NCBI GenBank assembly: GCA_029582265.1
Contig: CM055823.1
Coordinates: 186,001-250,000, forward strand
DNA length: 64,000 bases
Direction of reading: 5' to 3'
From: Zoroaster sp. YZ-2022
Taxonomy: Eukaryota > Echinodermata > Asteroidea > Forcipulatida > Zoroasteridae
Shown: in pieces, positions 48,511 to 60,984 of the stretch
How positions within the stretch are numbered: the first letter of the stretch is position 1
Layout: each line of letters starts with the position of its first letter
Translations under genes and position numbers: made by a program
The notes under the pieces: model-generated
What the model was told of the DNA's origin: nothing
Seen by the model: the letters and a program-made list of their open reading frames with translations, nothing else
Databases searched by the model: none

Positions 48511-50000
48511 ATGACTGCATTCCTCCTGACTGCCTTATGATCCACCTCACATGACCCCACCAACCTACATTGAAGATTGTGATTTTTAGTATAATTTTAT
48601 AGATATTGACTATATAAAAGCATGGTTAACGTTAAAACCTTAGTGTGGCACGGTGTTATCACATGTGCCGCGCCAGGAGTAAAACAGGTCAACTCAGTAT
48701 GTGTGTCAACTCGCACTTTTTACCAATTAACACTCATTTTGGTCAACTCAACCCAGAAAAATATTTATTACTGAATATTTACTGGCATGTGCATGGGGCT
48801 GACATCTCGGTGGAGCAACGAAGTTGATAGAAGTACAAGTTAATTCTAGCCACACCATCGTGTCTGTAGTTCCTCATAATACTAGTAGTACTTATGTCCT
48901 GTGTGGTGATGGTTGCATTGCAGTTTACTTTATACTGGCACTTAATTTTTCCTCAATGCTAAAGTAGACCAGAAACAAATAGTTCTATCTCCATTGTAAA
49001 ACCTAACTTAAAGGCATTGTCCTGAAGGGATCATTTTCAAAAGTCACACCCTAATCCATCATCCTGATAATAACATATAAGGGCATTCTAAGTTATGTGT
49101 GTTTTGTTAGCATGACCCATTATTCTTCGTCCCTCTTTGAAAACATTTAATATTATTTTTACATGATTCGTTTATATTTCAGATCAACGGTATCCATTTG
49201 TGCTACTGCTACAAGGTGTGTCAGAGTCTGTGTAACTTTGTGATCCAATGCACAAAGCATTTGAAGTTTATCCATTCATCAAAGCGAGTTAATGTATGAT
49301 TCAAATTATTTTATATGGACTCATCTCTATCTGTGGCAAGTCTTTACCCTCAAGGAATTGTTTTTTTCAGGACATCAAGACACATCTAGGTTCTTTCTAG
49401 GGAATTTCTTTAACATGTTAGAACAAAAATAGTACTGAGGAATTTTATTATTTTTGATCTTGGACCCAAACATCCTCACAAATGTAGTTATTAAGCAATA
49501 TCTGTTGGTGATCTAGTAAAATGTATATTGCCGACAGTGAATCCTCTCATACAGTTGGGGCCATATAAACATAGTAAACATACCCTCAATCTTCATTGCA
49601 TGGGTGTAAGTCAGCCTTGAAATACCTTTTGCCAGATCACCCAATTAAAGTTCCTATTTATTTGTATGCTCGCATTGGGATAGTACTGACCATCAATCCC
49701 ATAAACACAATTGGTTAAACAGGACAGTATCGTCACTGATCAGAGCAGACTTTCTACAAACAGGGCATGGAAAAAAAAAAAAAAATTTCTCATCTCAAAA
49801 ATTATAGATCAGAATTTTGTCAAATTTAGAATATAAACAATCATGTCAACATGAAGTTACAACTGGAAAGTTTCATCTTAATCACCGTGACCAAAACTTA
49901 ATATATGAGAATAAAAAGTAGCTTATGATACAACTTTAAAGGTTAATAAACAAATTAGGCGATGCTGTTTCCTTCGCTATAATTCAAATTGAAGAGAGGC
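48511..50000. other. Non-coding sequence, no gene seen
   Basis: Only short frames. TTTATATTTCAG at about 49182 and TACAAG|GTGTGT at about 49215 could bound a tiny exon, but nothing supports it further. Confidence 0.5.
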
Positions 50001-50010
50001 TATGAGGTAC

Positions 50011-51090
50011 ATTTAGCGGTTGGACATACATATGTCCAACTGCCAAATGTGCATAGCGCTCCTTTTAAACTAGCAGACGAAACCATTGTTGTGACATTCA
50101 TTTAGGCTTTTACAGATCTTCTGATATTGTAATGAAATTAATTACTGGCATTACTTATTTTAAATTGTGTAATTCGCACTCTTTGACAATCTCTGCTATT
50201 TTTTCCTTTCTCCTTCTTCTCGATGAGACTTATCGAACAAACAAAACAGTTCCAAAGTTCACAGAGTCTTCAAACTTGACAGATACTTATACCATAACAT
50301 GTAGTTGTCAATAAATTTATGACATATAGTTTCAGGTAGTTGTGACGTCATGGTGACGTCATCAGATGAAGTAAATACACTAAAAATCAAATTTTTAATA
50401 TTTCCAAAAATCATCTCATGAACCAACAAAAGATATTTTCACAATCTTTGCATCATTCATTACAGATCTTGAATTATGTGACATTTGCACACAGACATGA
50501 CCCCAATCAGACCCTCTCTTCCGGTCGAAACTGGATATGGTATATGCCTTCAGCGGACGAAATTACTATTGATTACGTGACCTTTTAAAATGTAAAGGAT
50601 GACGTCATCACCTGTCACAGTGCCCCTCTTGTGGCAGGTTTAGAAAAATAATTAACTTCAAAAATCATAGTAAATTTTGAATATGACTTCTGCGAATAGA
50701 GTGATAGTGACATCTTATATTCTCAAAAAATATGTTTGATGACATCATCAAAGTTCAAGGCGGCCCCTAGTGGCATTTTTAAAAAGGGATTATTTTCCAA
50801 TCTCAGAAATTTAATCAAAGCAAGTACTAACGTTATTTTTTCATGATCATGAGGAAGTTTCATTGTGTCATATATATATGACCTTCAAATCACCTGTTCT
50901 GACCAAAGTCAACACATTCTAATGCAAAATTCGGATATTATTTTGAATATGAAATTGATATTATTGTTATAATAAAAGATGATACACCTTTTGCAAAATA
51001 TGATATTGACATCATCGTTGATAATTTGGATTGAACCGGAAGTGGACTCGAACACCGTGTGTTTGTTCCTAACAAACACTTAAGTTCTAG
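50011..51090 (+). mobile_element. Helitron-like element with unexpanded monomers
   Basis: Begins near an extended palindrome around GTTGGACATA-CA-TATGTCCAAC (50019-50040). CTT tract at about 50205-50220. Head with two CRE sites, TGACGTCA at 50343-50350 and 50354-50361. Diverged satellite-like sequence without long array. Ends with hairpin GTGTTTGTT-CCT-AACAAACAC (51059-51079), seven bases, CTAG (51087-51090). This appears to be the simple form from which the array-bearing forms grew. Confidence 0.6.
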
Positions 51091-51440
51091 TTTTCTTCTT
51101 CTTCTTCTTCTCAACAAGACTTATTCAGAGACAAAACCATAGTTGCAGAATTCACAGAACCTTAAAACTTCAATATCATAGTTAGACCTTAACATGTAGT
51201 TTTATACTAAGTTGGTGACGTCATAGTGAGGTCATCAGATATCGAATTACACTCAAATCGTACCTTAATATTTTCAAAAATCATATCTCATGAACCACAA
51301 ACGATATTTTCACACCCTGCAGCATGTTATAGATCTTTAATTATGTGAGTTTTCGTACACAGATCGTGACCCCAATCCGACCTTCCTCCGTCCGGTCGAA
51401 ACCGCAAGTTTAATACTTCAAAAATTAATTTCACAAGACC
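51091..51440 (+). mobile_element. Head module immediately downstream, truncated
   Basis: CTT tract starts directly after CTAG. Head contains GTGACGTCATAGTGAGGTCA (about 51216) and one diverged monomer ending at GGTCGAAACCGCAAG. Tandem head-to-tail arrangement with the previous element. Confidence 0.6.
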
Positions 51441-51484
51441 GCACAGCGACAGCGGTGGCTGTTGCACTTGTAAGGTCATGATTC

Positions 51485-51512
51485 GCCGCGCATGCGCGCA
51501 TTGCGCATGCAG
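51485..51512. promoter_or_regulatory. NRF1-like double site, possible promoter
   Basis: CGCGCATGCGCGCATTGCGCATGC contains overlapping matches to the TGCGCATGCGCA-type site bound by NRF1 in animal promoters. It sits about 50-75 bases before the first exon of the candidate gene below. Promoter role is inferred. Confidence 0.35.
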
Positions 51513-51559
51513 CAGCAACAGCAATGGCTTCCCGTTTGTCGGGGCTCAAAGTGTAGAAA

Positions 51560-53540
51560 ATGCGTCGCAGAAAAATGTATTATGCATTTGTTCAGCATGG
51601 AATCAAAATTGTTATCATTTTCGGAAATGAGTTGGACAAAGTTTCTTTCATGTGCAAGTGGATGGAAGAAATAGATGGTATGGTTTTAGTGATACAAGTC
51701 ATCAAACCATGTTCAACCATGGAGCAAGGAATGGTTCAACGTTAGGCTGGAGCTAACGTACACAACATATGTATAATGTAAGCGATCGCCATCGTCGCTC
51801 GGTAACGAACAACTCTCAGAATCTCTGTTACAGGTAACGTAGGAATTATTTTTTAAATGAATTTGAAAAATATCTGGACCTAATCAGACTACATATTTTT
51901 TGTAAAATAGTTGGGACTCATATGAAAATATCCTTGGACAATTTAATATGTGTCGTCAGACTTTTAATATTGATTCTCGTCTGTCCCTCAATATCGTGTT
52001 CCTATTTTGATATAATTTATTATCATACTTTTAGAAGTGGACAATTTAAAAAATATCATTCCTGGTGATTATTTTCAATAGTTACCATGTTAATACCTTT
52101 GACCAACAAAATAACCTTTGACCAACAAAATAAACCATAACCCTAATCCACCCTAAATCCATCAAAAATCCTCAAAGGGGCACCTTTTAGAAAAAATCAG
52201 CACCGTTGATAAATGGTGATCTTATACTGGGAGTTTTATCAGATACTTAAAAGTAATACTTGTATGTAGTTGCACAAACATAACTTTATATTACAGGCCA
52301 AGAATATTCAACTTATGGCGGTGTGAATAAGCATGGAAATGATGCTTATTCAGTTGAATCTGTTTGGGGTACTTACCTTTTCTTTCATAGTGTATACAAT
52401 GAAGACGGATGCTGACCCATTTATTTTTATTTTCACATTCCTAAATTAATTAACATTTGATTTACAGATTTATGCGGTACCACTTCCTGAGTGGTACAAA
52501 TGCTTCCATGCTATCGGCAGGGGCTGGAGAAAAGAAATGAGAAGAAACAGGAAACATCAGGGTAGGTAAATATTGAAAAATTCAATCAAGTTTCGGCATG
52601 CAGTAAGTTTGGCGATATCGATTTTTTCTTCATCCACGATTATATCGGCAAACATATATCGCGATTTTTCGATAATATCGCAATTCTTTTTTTGCATTCA
52701 TATGCATGATTGCTTTATAGAGCCGATAACCATCACAGGTATGTACCTCTTCACAAGTGTCGCTAACAAATTGCAAATTCATTTGCAGAGCGTGTATGTA
52801 CTCTGAAGTAGTTTGCTTTTTGTTTCTCATTTCTAAAAGCTCAAAAGACCGTTCTGATTTTGTTTCCATGGAATTTCTGACTTGGACTCACAATGTCGAT
52901 TTATTTTTATCGTGATATATTTGTATTCAAGCGATTCGCCGATATGCCGATAACTTAAAAAGGTTCTCGATATTGTAATCGAATAAAAAGGTGGTATCGC
53001 GATATTCGATATTATCGTGTTTATCGCCCATAAGCTTAGTATGCAGTAAAATTGTTTCTCTAGTTATATGTTGCTTTTCTGTTTCTTTTCATCTGTTTCA
53101 CCGTTCCTTTTGTGTGTACTTTTTGTTACACTTTTCACTCTCATTTCTATTAAATATTTATCATTCTTCTTCTTCACATACATATTCAGGTCAAGATGAG
53201 GTTGAGGCGGTGAGAATGCGGCACTGAACCCCAGAGAAGAAAAACCGTGGTCTTCATCAGAGAGTTCCTCCCTTGACAAAACCACAGACAAATTGAGGAA
53301 AACAAAACTGTGATAAGTATTCACAGTGCCAAACCTTGATTGCATGCCAACTGTTTGAAGCAGCCCAACGGAAGATGATGAGAGGTTACTTTTGCAAATC
53401 GAAGATAAAAGATCTTGTGGGTTTAGAAGTTTGCTATCATTGTCTCTTTTTGCTATAATGAGAGCAATGTACCCACCTGGACAAGGCCAGATCCATCAGA
53501 TGAAACACCTTATTTGGTATAATGATGTATAAATAAAATT
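51560..53540 (+). CDS. Candidate small spliced gene (four exons), function unknown
   Basis: Exon 1, 51560-51677: starts MRRRKMYYAF after an in-frame TAG and ends GATG|GTATGG (phase 1). Exon 2 from 52297 (TTATATTACAG|): the frame stays open across the junction in phase 1 (reads EYSTYGGVNKHGNDAYSVES). Its donor is uncertain, 52368 or 52391. Exon 3, 52468-52561 (GATTTACAG|...CAGG|GTAGGT): fully open, contains PLPEWYKCFHAIGRGW then a basic stretch. Exon 4 from 53190: open in matching phase to a TGA at 53225-53227. AATAAA at 53532-53537. Only the exon 2-3 junction phase depends on the weaker donor. No domain recognised; a small basic-tailed protein, or a non-coding RNA with chance frames. Confidence 0.35.
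52606..53040. mobile_element. hAT-like MITE with 8-base target duplication
   Basis: Flanked by ATGCAGTA on both sides (52598-52605 and 53041-53048). Ends are inverted and contain GGCGATA / TATCGCC. Interior is built of CGATAT/ATATCG-type motifs in both orientations. 435 bases, no coding capacity. The eight-base duplication is the hAT signature. It lies in intron 3 of the candidate gene. Confidence 0.65.
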
Positions 53541-54329
53541 CTGTGAAGAAGTCATCCAGAAGAGAATAATAAAAACAATGAAATTCTTTTTCACAAAGTC
53601 ATTACATCGCAAGTTCATTAAGTGCGTACAAGAAGTTGAGGAGTTGACTGGCAGTAAGTACAGGTCCTTAACAATCTGAAAAACACGTCTCGAAAAGTAC
53701 ATTTCCTACGCTGGTGTAATTCATAACATGTAGATCATTTACTAAGAATACAATTGACTCTGGTGTACAGCCAATCTCTTGCTGCAAAAGAACTTTGGTA
53801 GAGACTGCATTATTTGTCTCAGATACAGTATGTACTGATACTGATTATAGACAGCAGTGAAGGTGCTGGCGAAGCACAGCAGATTTTCACATGAAAGTGC
53901 ATATCTTTCACACAATCTTCAATGCATCAGCTGTACTATATAATACACTTATAATGAAGAAATCACATGGCATTACAGCTGCCCGTTCCTGGCCATCAAC
54001 TTCTCAGATGACATATCCTTGTGACTGCTTAACAAAATGAGCCAGTACCTTGAATCACTCCGCTTTGTCTATTTTACACTAGGACACTGGATTCCATGAC
54101 CCGTTGAAAGTCTACTCTGATTGAGATAATAAGTTGCCCTTTAACCATTATCTTTAATTAAACAATTTTGTTGACTTTCTTTCATGCACCAGTAAAAGTT
54201 TTTTTTAAGTGCTAAAGATTTAACAATAATACTAGCCAAAACCAATTGCTTAATGCTAGGGACTACAGGTTCACTTATTGGAATATTTTTGTACCTCCAA
54301 GAAAAATATTCTTGCAAATTAGATTCAGA
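53541..54329. other. Non-coding sequence, no gene seen
   Basis: Short frames only; no repeat family recognised. Confidence 0.5.
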
Positions 54330-54635
54330 AGTTTGACAACCTTTATCCTGTATGAATGGATTATTATTGATAGGTGCGCAAAATGGATGGAAAAGGATAA
54401 TGATGACCATGACAAAATAAAGCAGAAGTGTCATTCAAAAGATAATGTTGTTTCGCATTTCCGGTAATTTAAATAGCTTATTACTCTAGTAGTTTGATAA
54501 CCTTTATCCTGTAAGACATGATTACGTTGAGGGTGCAAAATGGATGAAAAGATAATGATGACCATGACAAAACAGCAGAAGTGTCATTCAAAAAGATAAT
54601 GTTACTTTCATTTCCGTACTCTAAATATCTATTAA
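54330..54635. repeat. Tandem duplication of ~161 bp
   Basis: Copies start AGTTTGACAACCTTTATCCT (54330) and AGTTTGATAACCTTTATCCT (54491). Both contain GATAATGATGACCATGACAA and CAGAAGTGTCATTCAAAA. Second copy has several small deletions. Confidence 0.85.
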
Positions 54636-55019
54636 TTTTGTGTATTAACGAAGAATGTGTTTTTATCAATTTAAAGATTATATACAGTAAAGCGTTGATA
54701 TTTATTAACCAATAATTTACTTTTTTAAAGATGAGAAAAGATTCAATAAACTGGTATTTGATGTAGGCAGGGAGTTAGATCCAGGGTTGCCTAAAGAGGG
54801 TGGAGCTCAAGGTAAGGAGATGGGGGATGGGAAACGAAACCCCAAAAATATTGGAAATGTTCTGGACAATTTAGTAGTTTTTTCACATGATCAATTAAAT
54901 TGAACTGAATACTACCCACTGACAATTCTCATAGATCCTACCCCTGGAAGTCAGTAGCGTAGCTAGCGGGGGGGTGGGGGCAGACTGCCCCCGGAAAAAA
55001 ATAAAATAGAAGCAAAATC

Positions 55020-55520
55020 GGGATTTGCGGTAAAAATAAAGAAAAGAGAAAAGGAAAGGAAGAGAGAAAAGGAGGGAAAATTGAGGGAGGGAATCCAGAG
55101 GAGAAAAAACGAAAGAGGTAAAGAAAGAAATTAGAAGAGTAGGGATTATTGACGAAATGAGGGAGGACGGAGGAGGAGGGAGAGGGAGGAGGAGAAGGAA
55201 CATGTGGGGCTCTTGGGTAATGGAAGAAAGGGATGGGATAGGACCGTTGGGACGAGGGACTCAAGGCAGCCTAACTTTAAGGCAGGCAAGGTTAGGGCGG
55301 GTGGAAACGGCGGTAGGGCAGGGGTAAGTGGAAGGAAGGAGCCGAGGGAGCTGGAGAGGGTAAGGGACCGAGAAAGGGCGGGGAAGGACGGACCTGGGAC
55401 GAAGGATGCAGAGGCAGGCAGATTTAGGGGAGGGGAGGAAAAGGGGATGATTTAGGGGAATGGTAAAGGGGAGTGAATAATTGATAAAGGGAGACGGGAG
55501 AGGGAGGATTGAGGAAGGAA
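55020..55520 (+). repeat. Purine-rich tract on the plus strand
   Basis: About 500 bases strongly biased to A and G (GGAAGG, AGGGAGG, GAGGAGGAG motifs), interrupted only around 55205-55330. Frames in it are compositional artefacts. Could form triplex or G-rich structures. Confidence 0.7.
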
Positions 55521-56514
55521 GTTAGATCTGAAGTTTTTATACCCGGTTTTTTGTCCCGGAAATCACTTTATCAACATACTGTAAACAATGCGTTATTTCA
55601 AGCTAGCAATTTAATTTCGCTAGAGGCCCAATTCGCTAAATTGGGAAATTGCTGCCACAACATAATCTTTTATGGTTTTATATAGCAAGAGGATGTAAAT
55701 TTAGTGAAATTAAATTGCCTCAAAAAGTGGAAGAAATGCCAATTCGCTAAATTCGTTAAGCTGTGAAATTAAATTGTTTTTGTCTGCTTGACACTGTTGG
55801 GAATATACAGTATAGCATTGCATTACCTTTAGTATATGATGTCTGTTCCTCGGCGGTGAATGGCAAATCAAATTCTAGTATAATAGTTGCTGATAAACAG
55901 GGGATGGGTGATTCATTATTTTTGGTTTCATTTGAATAGGAACCTGATAGAAACGCTCGCCATTGGCAGCAAAAATATATTTTGACATGACACAAGAAAG
56001 GCAACAAAATGCACTAATGAGAGATATATAAATTCGCTCATAAAATATGGGAACTCCACAGATGGATCTTTCGTAACTTTTTTGTTACATTAGAGAGACG
56101 AATTATATAGAAACAAACATTAAAAACATTAAAAACTTGAAATTCTGAATCAATACAATGAACCAGTATGTACTCACGGGTTACGCAGAACGTATTTACA
56201 ACTTGTCTTACAAACATTTTATTAAAGGTTTTTATACGACATGTAACACGGAATAACTTCTCAGTGTAATGTGTTGTAAACGGTGTGTATATATATACAT
56301 TACGAATAACGATTAATTATGAATGTTTGTTCATCACAGTCATGACAGTGTAGAAATTAATAGCAACAGTTCAGACAGTATAGATCCAAGCGAAAGAACA
56401 ATAAATCACAGATGATCATGTTTGGTACAATATATCGATTGTTTTGATTCAATATTATTCAGTATTTTCGCAATTAAATTCTAAACCATGAAATCGGGAC
56501 GATCATCTTCAATT
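55521..56514. other. Non-coding sequence, no gene seen
   Basis: Repeated AATTCGCTAAATT and TTTAGTGAAATTAAATT motifs at 55600-55770; otherwise featureless. Confidence 0.5.
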
Positions 56515-56911
56515 TTGCCCCCCTGACCGACAGGGGCTGGCTACGCGCCTCGCTGGGGAGTAATGGGTAGATGACTTGGGGGTCAGATCGTTCAGGAGCA
56601 GTCGGTTCCGACCTTTATTCAAGGCAAGATTTTTTTTAATTTTTCTGAACGGCAAGCCTTTTGAAAGGCTCATGCGCGCATCGCGTTTTTTACAGCGAGC
56701 GTTTTCAAAAGGCTTGAACTTCATCACCTGACAACAACGGGTCTTGTTTTTGACAAACAGAGTGCACCAACTGGGACCAATAAGAATCACAACCTTTACT
56801 TTTATACTCTTCAATAATCCAAATATAAACAGATTATTAATAATTTCCTCCAATATATATTGTTGAATTTAATTGTTTACAGTATCAAATTGCAATAATG
56901 AAAACAACGGT

Positions 56912-57440
56912 TTAAAATTCAATAGTCTTTTTCAGTAAGAGCTGAAACCTCTCAATTACATTGATACGAGCCGACAGCAGGCGGAAAACGTAATGAAACA
57001 CTAAATTGGCCTGTCATCAAAAAAGACTTCAAATTTATTGATTTATATCTCACGTTGACAAATGCTTTATATGATATTCGGTAGTTTTATTGTCATTTTG
57101 TTTGGAGATAATTACCGTTACAAGCACAACACCGAACATAAAACCGCTTAAAATTCAATAGTCTGTTCTCAGTAAGAGCTGGAAACCTCATATATTAATA
57201 ATGACAGCAGGCGGAAAAACGTAACGAAACACCAAATTAGCCTGTCATCAAAAAAAGACTTCAAATTTATTGATTATCTACATTCACGTTGATGTCAAAT
57301 GATTTATATGATATTCGGTAGTTTTTATTGTCATTTTGTTTTGAGATAATACCGTTACAAGCACAACAATACCGAACATAAAACAGAACAAAAATAGTCT
57401 GTTCACAGCAAGAGCTGAAACCTCTCAATTTACGAGCCGA
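56912..57440. repeat. Tandem repeat, ~236 bp period, 2.2 copies
   Basis: Units start TTAAAATTCAATAGTC at 56912 and 57148, with a partial third from about 57390. Shared landmarks: GACAGCAGGCGGAAAA, CCTGTCATCAAAAAA, ACCGTTACAAGCACAACA. Confidence 0.85.
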
Positions 57441-58720
57441 CTCGCGGTTGTTTCCACTTTAATGAGCCATTTCTGGCTCAAAGTCCTTGAATTTTTAATT
57501 TAGAATTGAATGTTATTGAAACTAGTGCAAATGAATGTTATTGCAATTCAACACACGATTGAATACAAAATATTCACTCTGTAAAATGCTATTTTTGGAG
57601 TGAGTTGTACTAAGCGAAATTAACACAAAATTTCCTTTTGAGTGAACAGAAGCAATTAGGGTGTTCGCAAAAGCGCTGTAAGGATTTGTAAGTGAATGAG
57701 GAATTGTACCGCAGAAAAAAATAGCTGCCTGGCTTGGCTCGTACTCCGCAAATGTCTCCCCATTGTAGCTGTAATATCATGGGCGTTCTAATAAGGATTA
57801 GATTTCTTTAAATGTTTCGTGGTTTATGATAACTGGGAGAAAGACAAATAATCTGGATAACTCAAAAGCTCTTTTAATTTATAGCAACACTTAAAAATAG
57901 GCTCTTTTATTTCTGCAATTACAATGTACTATTAAATACAAAACAATGTTCATAATTTAACATTTTGGATTCATTTTGCATTAAATAACGTCTATATTGC
58001 ATTCTATCATTTTTCTTTATAAATCCTTAGAAACTTCCAGTTTGCATTGTTACTATCCAATACCTTTGTCTTACTCACCTCAAGCGCTCTTGACTCAATT
58101 CACTGTTATTATAGTGTCTGTCAAGACGCGGTGAAACACCATTCCAAGAACTCTACGAGGCTTGTATATTCAGTTTATGAAATGTTACAGATATTTACAT
58201 ATTAAACTTCAGATTAAAAAAAAATCACAATTTTATTAATATAAAATCTAAATTGGTAAATGTAATTTGCCACCAGCATTATTGAAAACAATGTTACATT
58301 CTTTAAAAACCAACCAACATTAGTGAAAACCATTTTAAATTGTTTGTATGTTTTTTTAATCTAGCTTTTGCAATTCAATTCATTTAAAAGGTAAATTTAT
58401 TTCCACACAAATCACATAATAAACATGTAATGGTAAAGACAATATTATATCATAACATATGCAGGCACACCTGGCAATGTAAATATTGGTTACATGTAAA
58501 GAGGGTGTATATCCAGAATTATCTTCTATATACTCACTTTAATCAAACAAGGAGAGGTATTATGACATCCAGATGAGAAGTATTTGTGCCTAGTATGTTG
58601 GCTTTTCCACAATGTGGACAAGAATTTCCATCACATTCATTACAATAACAACATACTTCCAACGTATTTTGTAACAACTTAAATTGATGACATCATAACA
58701 TGATCCACACCCGAACACCT
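57441..58720. other. Non-coding sequence, no gene seen
   Basis: AT-rich, no recognisable coding or repeat structure by eye. Confidence 0.5.
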
Positions 58721-58745
58721 TGAGTTTGTTTTACAAACTTATAAT

Positions 58746-58917
58746 TCTTTCTTCTTCTTTCTTCTTTCTTCTTCTTCTTCTTTCTTCTTCTTCTTCTTCT
58801 TCTTCTTCTTCTTCTTCTTCTTCTTCTTCTTCTTCTTCTTCTTCTTCTTCTTCTTCTTCTTCTTCTTCTTCTTCTTCTTCTTCTTCTTCTTCTTCTTCTT
58901 CTTCTTCTTCTTCTTCT
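58746..58917 (+). repeat. (CTT)n microsatellite
   Basis: About 170 bases of TTC/CTT repeats, nearly pure after 58790. It produces long Ser or Lys frames that are not genes. Confidence 0.98.
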
Positions 58918-59397
58918 CAGTGAAACTTATCCAGAGACAAAAACATAAAGGGTGGAGTTCACAGAATCTTAAAACTTCACACACAGTTAGACCTTAACAT
59001 GTAGTTGTATCTTAAGTTGTGACGTCATAGTGAGGTCATCAGATATCGAATTACACTCAATCAAAATTTAATATTTCAAAAAATTATATCTCATGAACCA
59101 CAAAAGATATTTTCACAATATTTACACCATGTTATAGATCTTGAATTATGTGATTTTTCGTACACAGACGTGACCCCAATCTGACCTTACTTCCCGTCCA
59201 TACCGGAAGTCAAAGTTTAATATTAAAAATCATATCTCAACAACCACAAGAGGTAAATTGACATTTTTCACCATTGTATAGATTGTTAATTGTCGAAAAA
59301 TATTTACACAAGGTGACCCCACTTGACCTTACTTCCGTCCAAACCGGAAGTCAAAGCTAATATTTAAAAATCACATCTCAACAACCACAACAGGTAA

Positions 59398-59880
59398 GTA
59401 GGTAAAACTTGTAGCTTTGCATGGTGAGGATGATAAGTAAGACTAATTGCGGTGACACCATGTGGAATCTCAATTGAGTAGTAATTAGTTCTGAAAAGAA
59501 CTGGGGGTACAACTCGACGTTTCGATCAGTATGCCTGATCGTCCTCAGAGAAATGCCGGACTCTGAAATGCTGCTTAAGTAGACTGCTGAGTGATCATCC
59601 TACGAATGGATGCTGGAGGATTAGTTCGTTGAGGCGCGCAGGCGGGAAACTGTGAGACTATGAGACTAGGGATCCTAGGGGTTGGGGAGGAGTATGTGCT
59701 CACTGAACTGAATCAGTTGTTAACAAGCAACAGGGAAGGATGGTGGTTGACTAGGACAGGGGATCCCTCTAGTCTGGTGGGTTATGGACTTTGGATATAG
59801 AAGATCCTTCAGTCTGTAGTATAGGTCGCCAAATGTCGCTGATGAAGAAACCGATGTCCTGTGGCACAGTGTCGTGTTTG
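59398..59880. mobile_element. Foldback-type element copy 3, right end replaced
   Basis: Left half matches copies 1 and 2 (AAACTTGTAGCTTTGCATGG, GGTGACACC, GACGTTTCGATCAGTATG). The right inverted end is absent and replaced by an unrelated stretch. Flanked by ACAGGTAA at 59390-59397 and 59881-59888, consistent with an 8-base target duplication or with its fixed position in the monomer. Confidence 0.6.
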
Positions 59881-60834
59881 ACAGGTAAATTCACAGTTTT
59901 TGCACCATTGTACAGATTGTTAATTGTCAAAAATATTTACAAAACATGAATTTATTTGACCTTTACTTCCTGTCCAAACCGGAAGTCAAAGCTTAATATT
60001 TAAAAATCATATCTCAACAACCGCAAGAGGTAAATTCACAGTTTTTGCACCTTTGTACAGATTGTTAATTGTCAAAATATTTTCAAAACATGACCCTAAT
60101 TTTGACCTTTACTTCCTGTCCAAACCTGAAGTCAAAGTTTAATATTAAAAATATCATATCTCAACAACTATGTAAATTCAATCTTTCCACCATTGTTTAG
60201 GATTGTTAATTGTCAATAAATATTTACACAAAGGTGACCACTTGACCTTACTTCCTGTCCAAACCGGAAGTCGTTTAATATTAAAATATCATATCTCAAC
60301 AAATCATTAAGGGGTAATTCACAATCTTTCCACCATTGTTTAGATTTTGTTAATTACCAAATATTTACACAAGCAGGTGACCCTGACTGACCTTTACTTC
60401 CTGTCCAAACCGGAAGTCAAAGTTTAATATTAAAAAATATTTTCTGCAATCGTACATTATTACGAGGACGACGGTTTCGTCAAAATCACAATTCGTATCT
60501 GGAACTACACGAAAACGGGTTAAAAACTCGCCAAAGAAATAAATGCCTTCTCTCAAAGAATTTCGGTACCAAAATTGACCCTTATGTAGCAGAACAGTTG
60601 TTTTTCACATTTGAACTGTTTTTTCAAGAATAAATAATGTGATTAAGTTCAAATCATTGAAATGGACTTCAAACAAATCATCGTTGGTAACCATCACATA
60701 TTTTACAGGAAACTCTTTAATATGAAAAAATAATAATGCAAAGTTTCTTTAAAAAGCATTCTGACGTCATCATCACTGCCCTGACAAAACTCGAACACCT
60801 ATGTGTCTGTAATATCACAAACACTTCCATCTAG

Positions 60835-60984
60835 TTATAATTAATTACGTAATAATTCATTAGATGACCTCACCATGATGTCACAACGTTTACCTGGAAA
60901 TATATGTTAAGGTATAACTATTAATTGTTAAGCTTTAAGTTCTTTTGAATTCCGCAACTATGTTTTGACTGTACAAACAAATTT
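60835..60984 (-). mobile_element. Inverted head module fragment
   Basis: Minus-strand copy of the head: GTGACATCATGGTGAGGTCA read from about 60885 leftwards. The CRE core carries one change. Faces the preceding element tail to tail. Confidence 0.5.

Larger units (their letters stand above)
54952..56550. mobile_element. Possible hAT-type element bounded by CAGTAGCGTAGC-like ends
   Basis: The left boundary CAGTAGCGTAGCTAGCGGGG followed by GCAGACTGCCCCC resembles hAT-type ends seen widely in marine animals. A poor inverted counterpart, GGCTGGCTACGCGCC next to a C-run, lies at 56515-56550. The interior has no transposase. Target duplications not identified, so the pairing is inference. Confidence 0.3.
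58723..60834 (+). mobile_element. Helitron-like element with a short satellite array
   Basis: Preceded by a 7-base-stem hairpin (58723-58739). Very long CTT tract, head with GTGACGTCATAGTGAGGTCA (about 59019), one diverged monomer, then several clean ~146 bp monomers (59172-60440) broken by a foldback insertion. Ends at hairpin GTGTCTGT-AATATC-ACAAACAC (60803-60824) and CTAG (60831-60834). The best single example of the full order head, array, tail. Confidence 0.65.

Noticed and set aside
54895..55264. Pro/Phe/Ser-rich minus-strand frames
   Set aside because: Complement of the purine-rich tract; low complexity.
55204..55455. 83-codon Gly/Arg-rich frame
   Set aside because: Product of the purine-rich tract; no start context or domain.
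58720..58984. Poly-Ser (plus) and poly-Lys (minus) proteins
   Set aside because: Direct translations of the CTT microsatellite.
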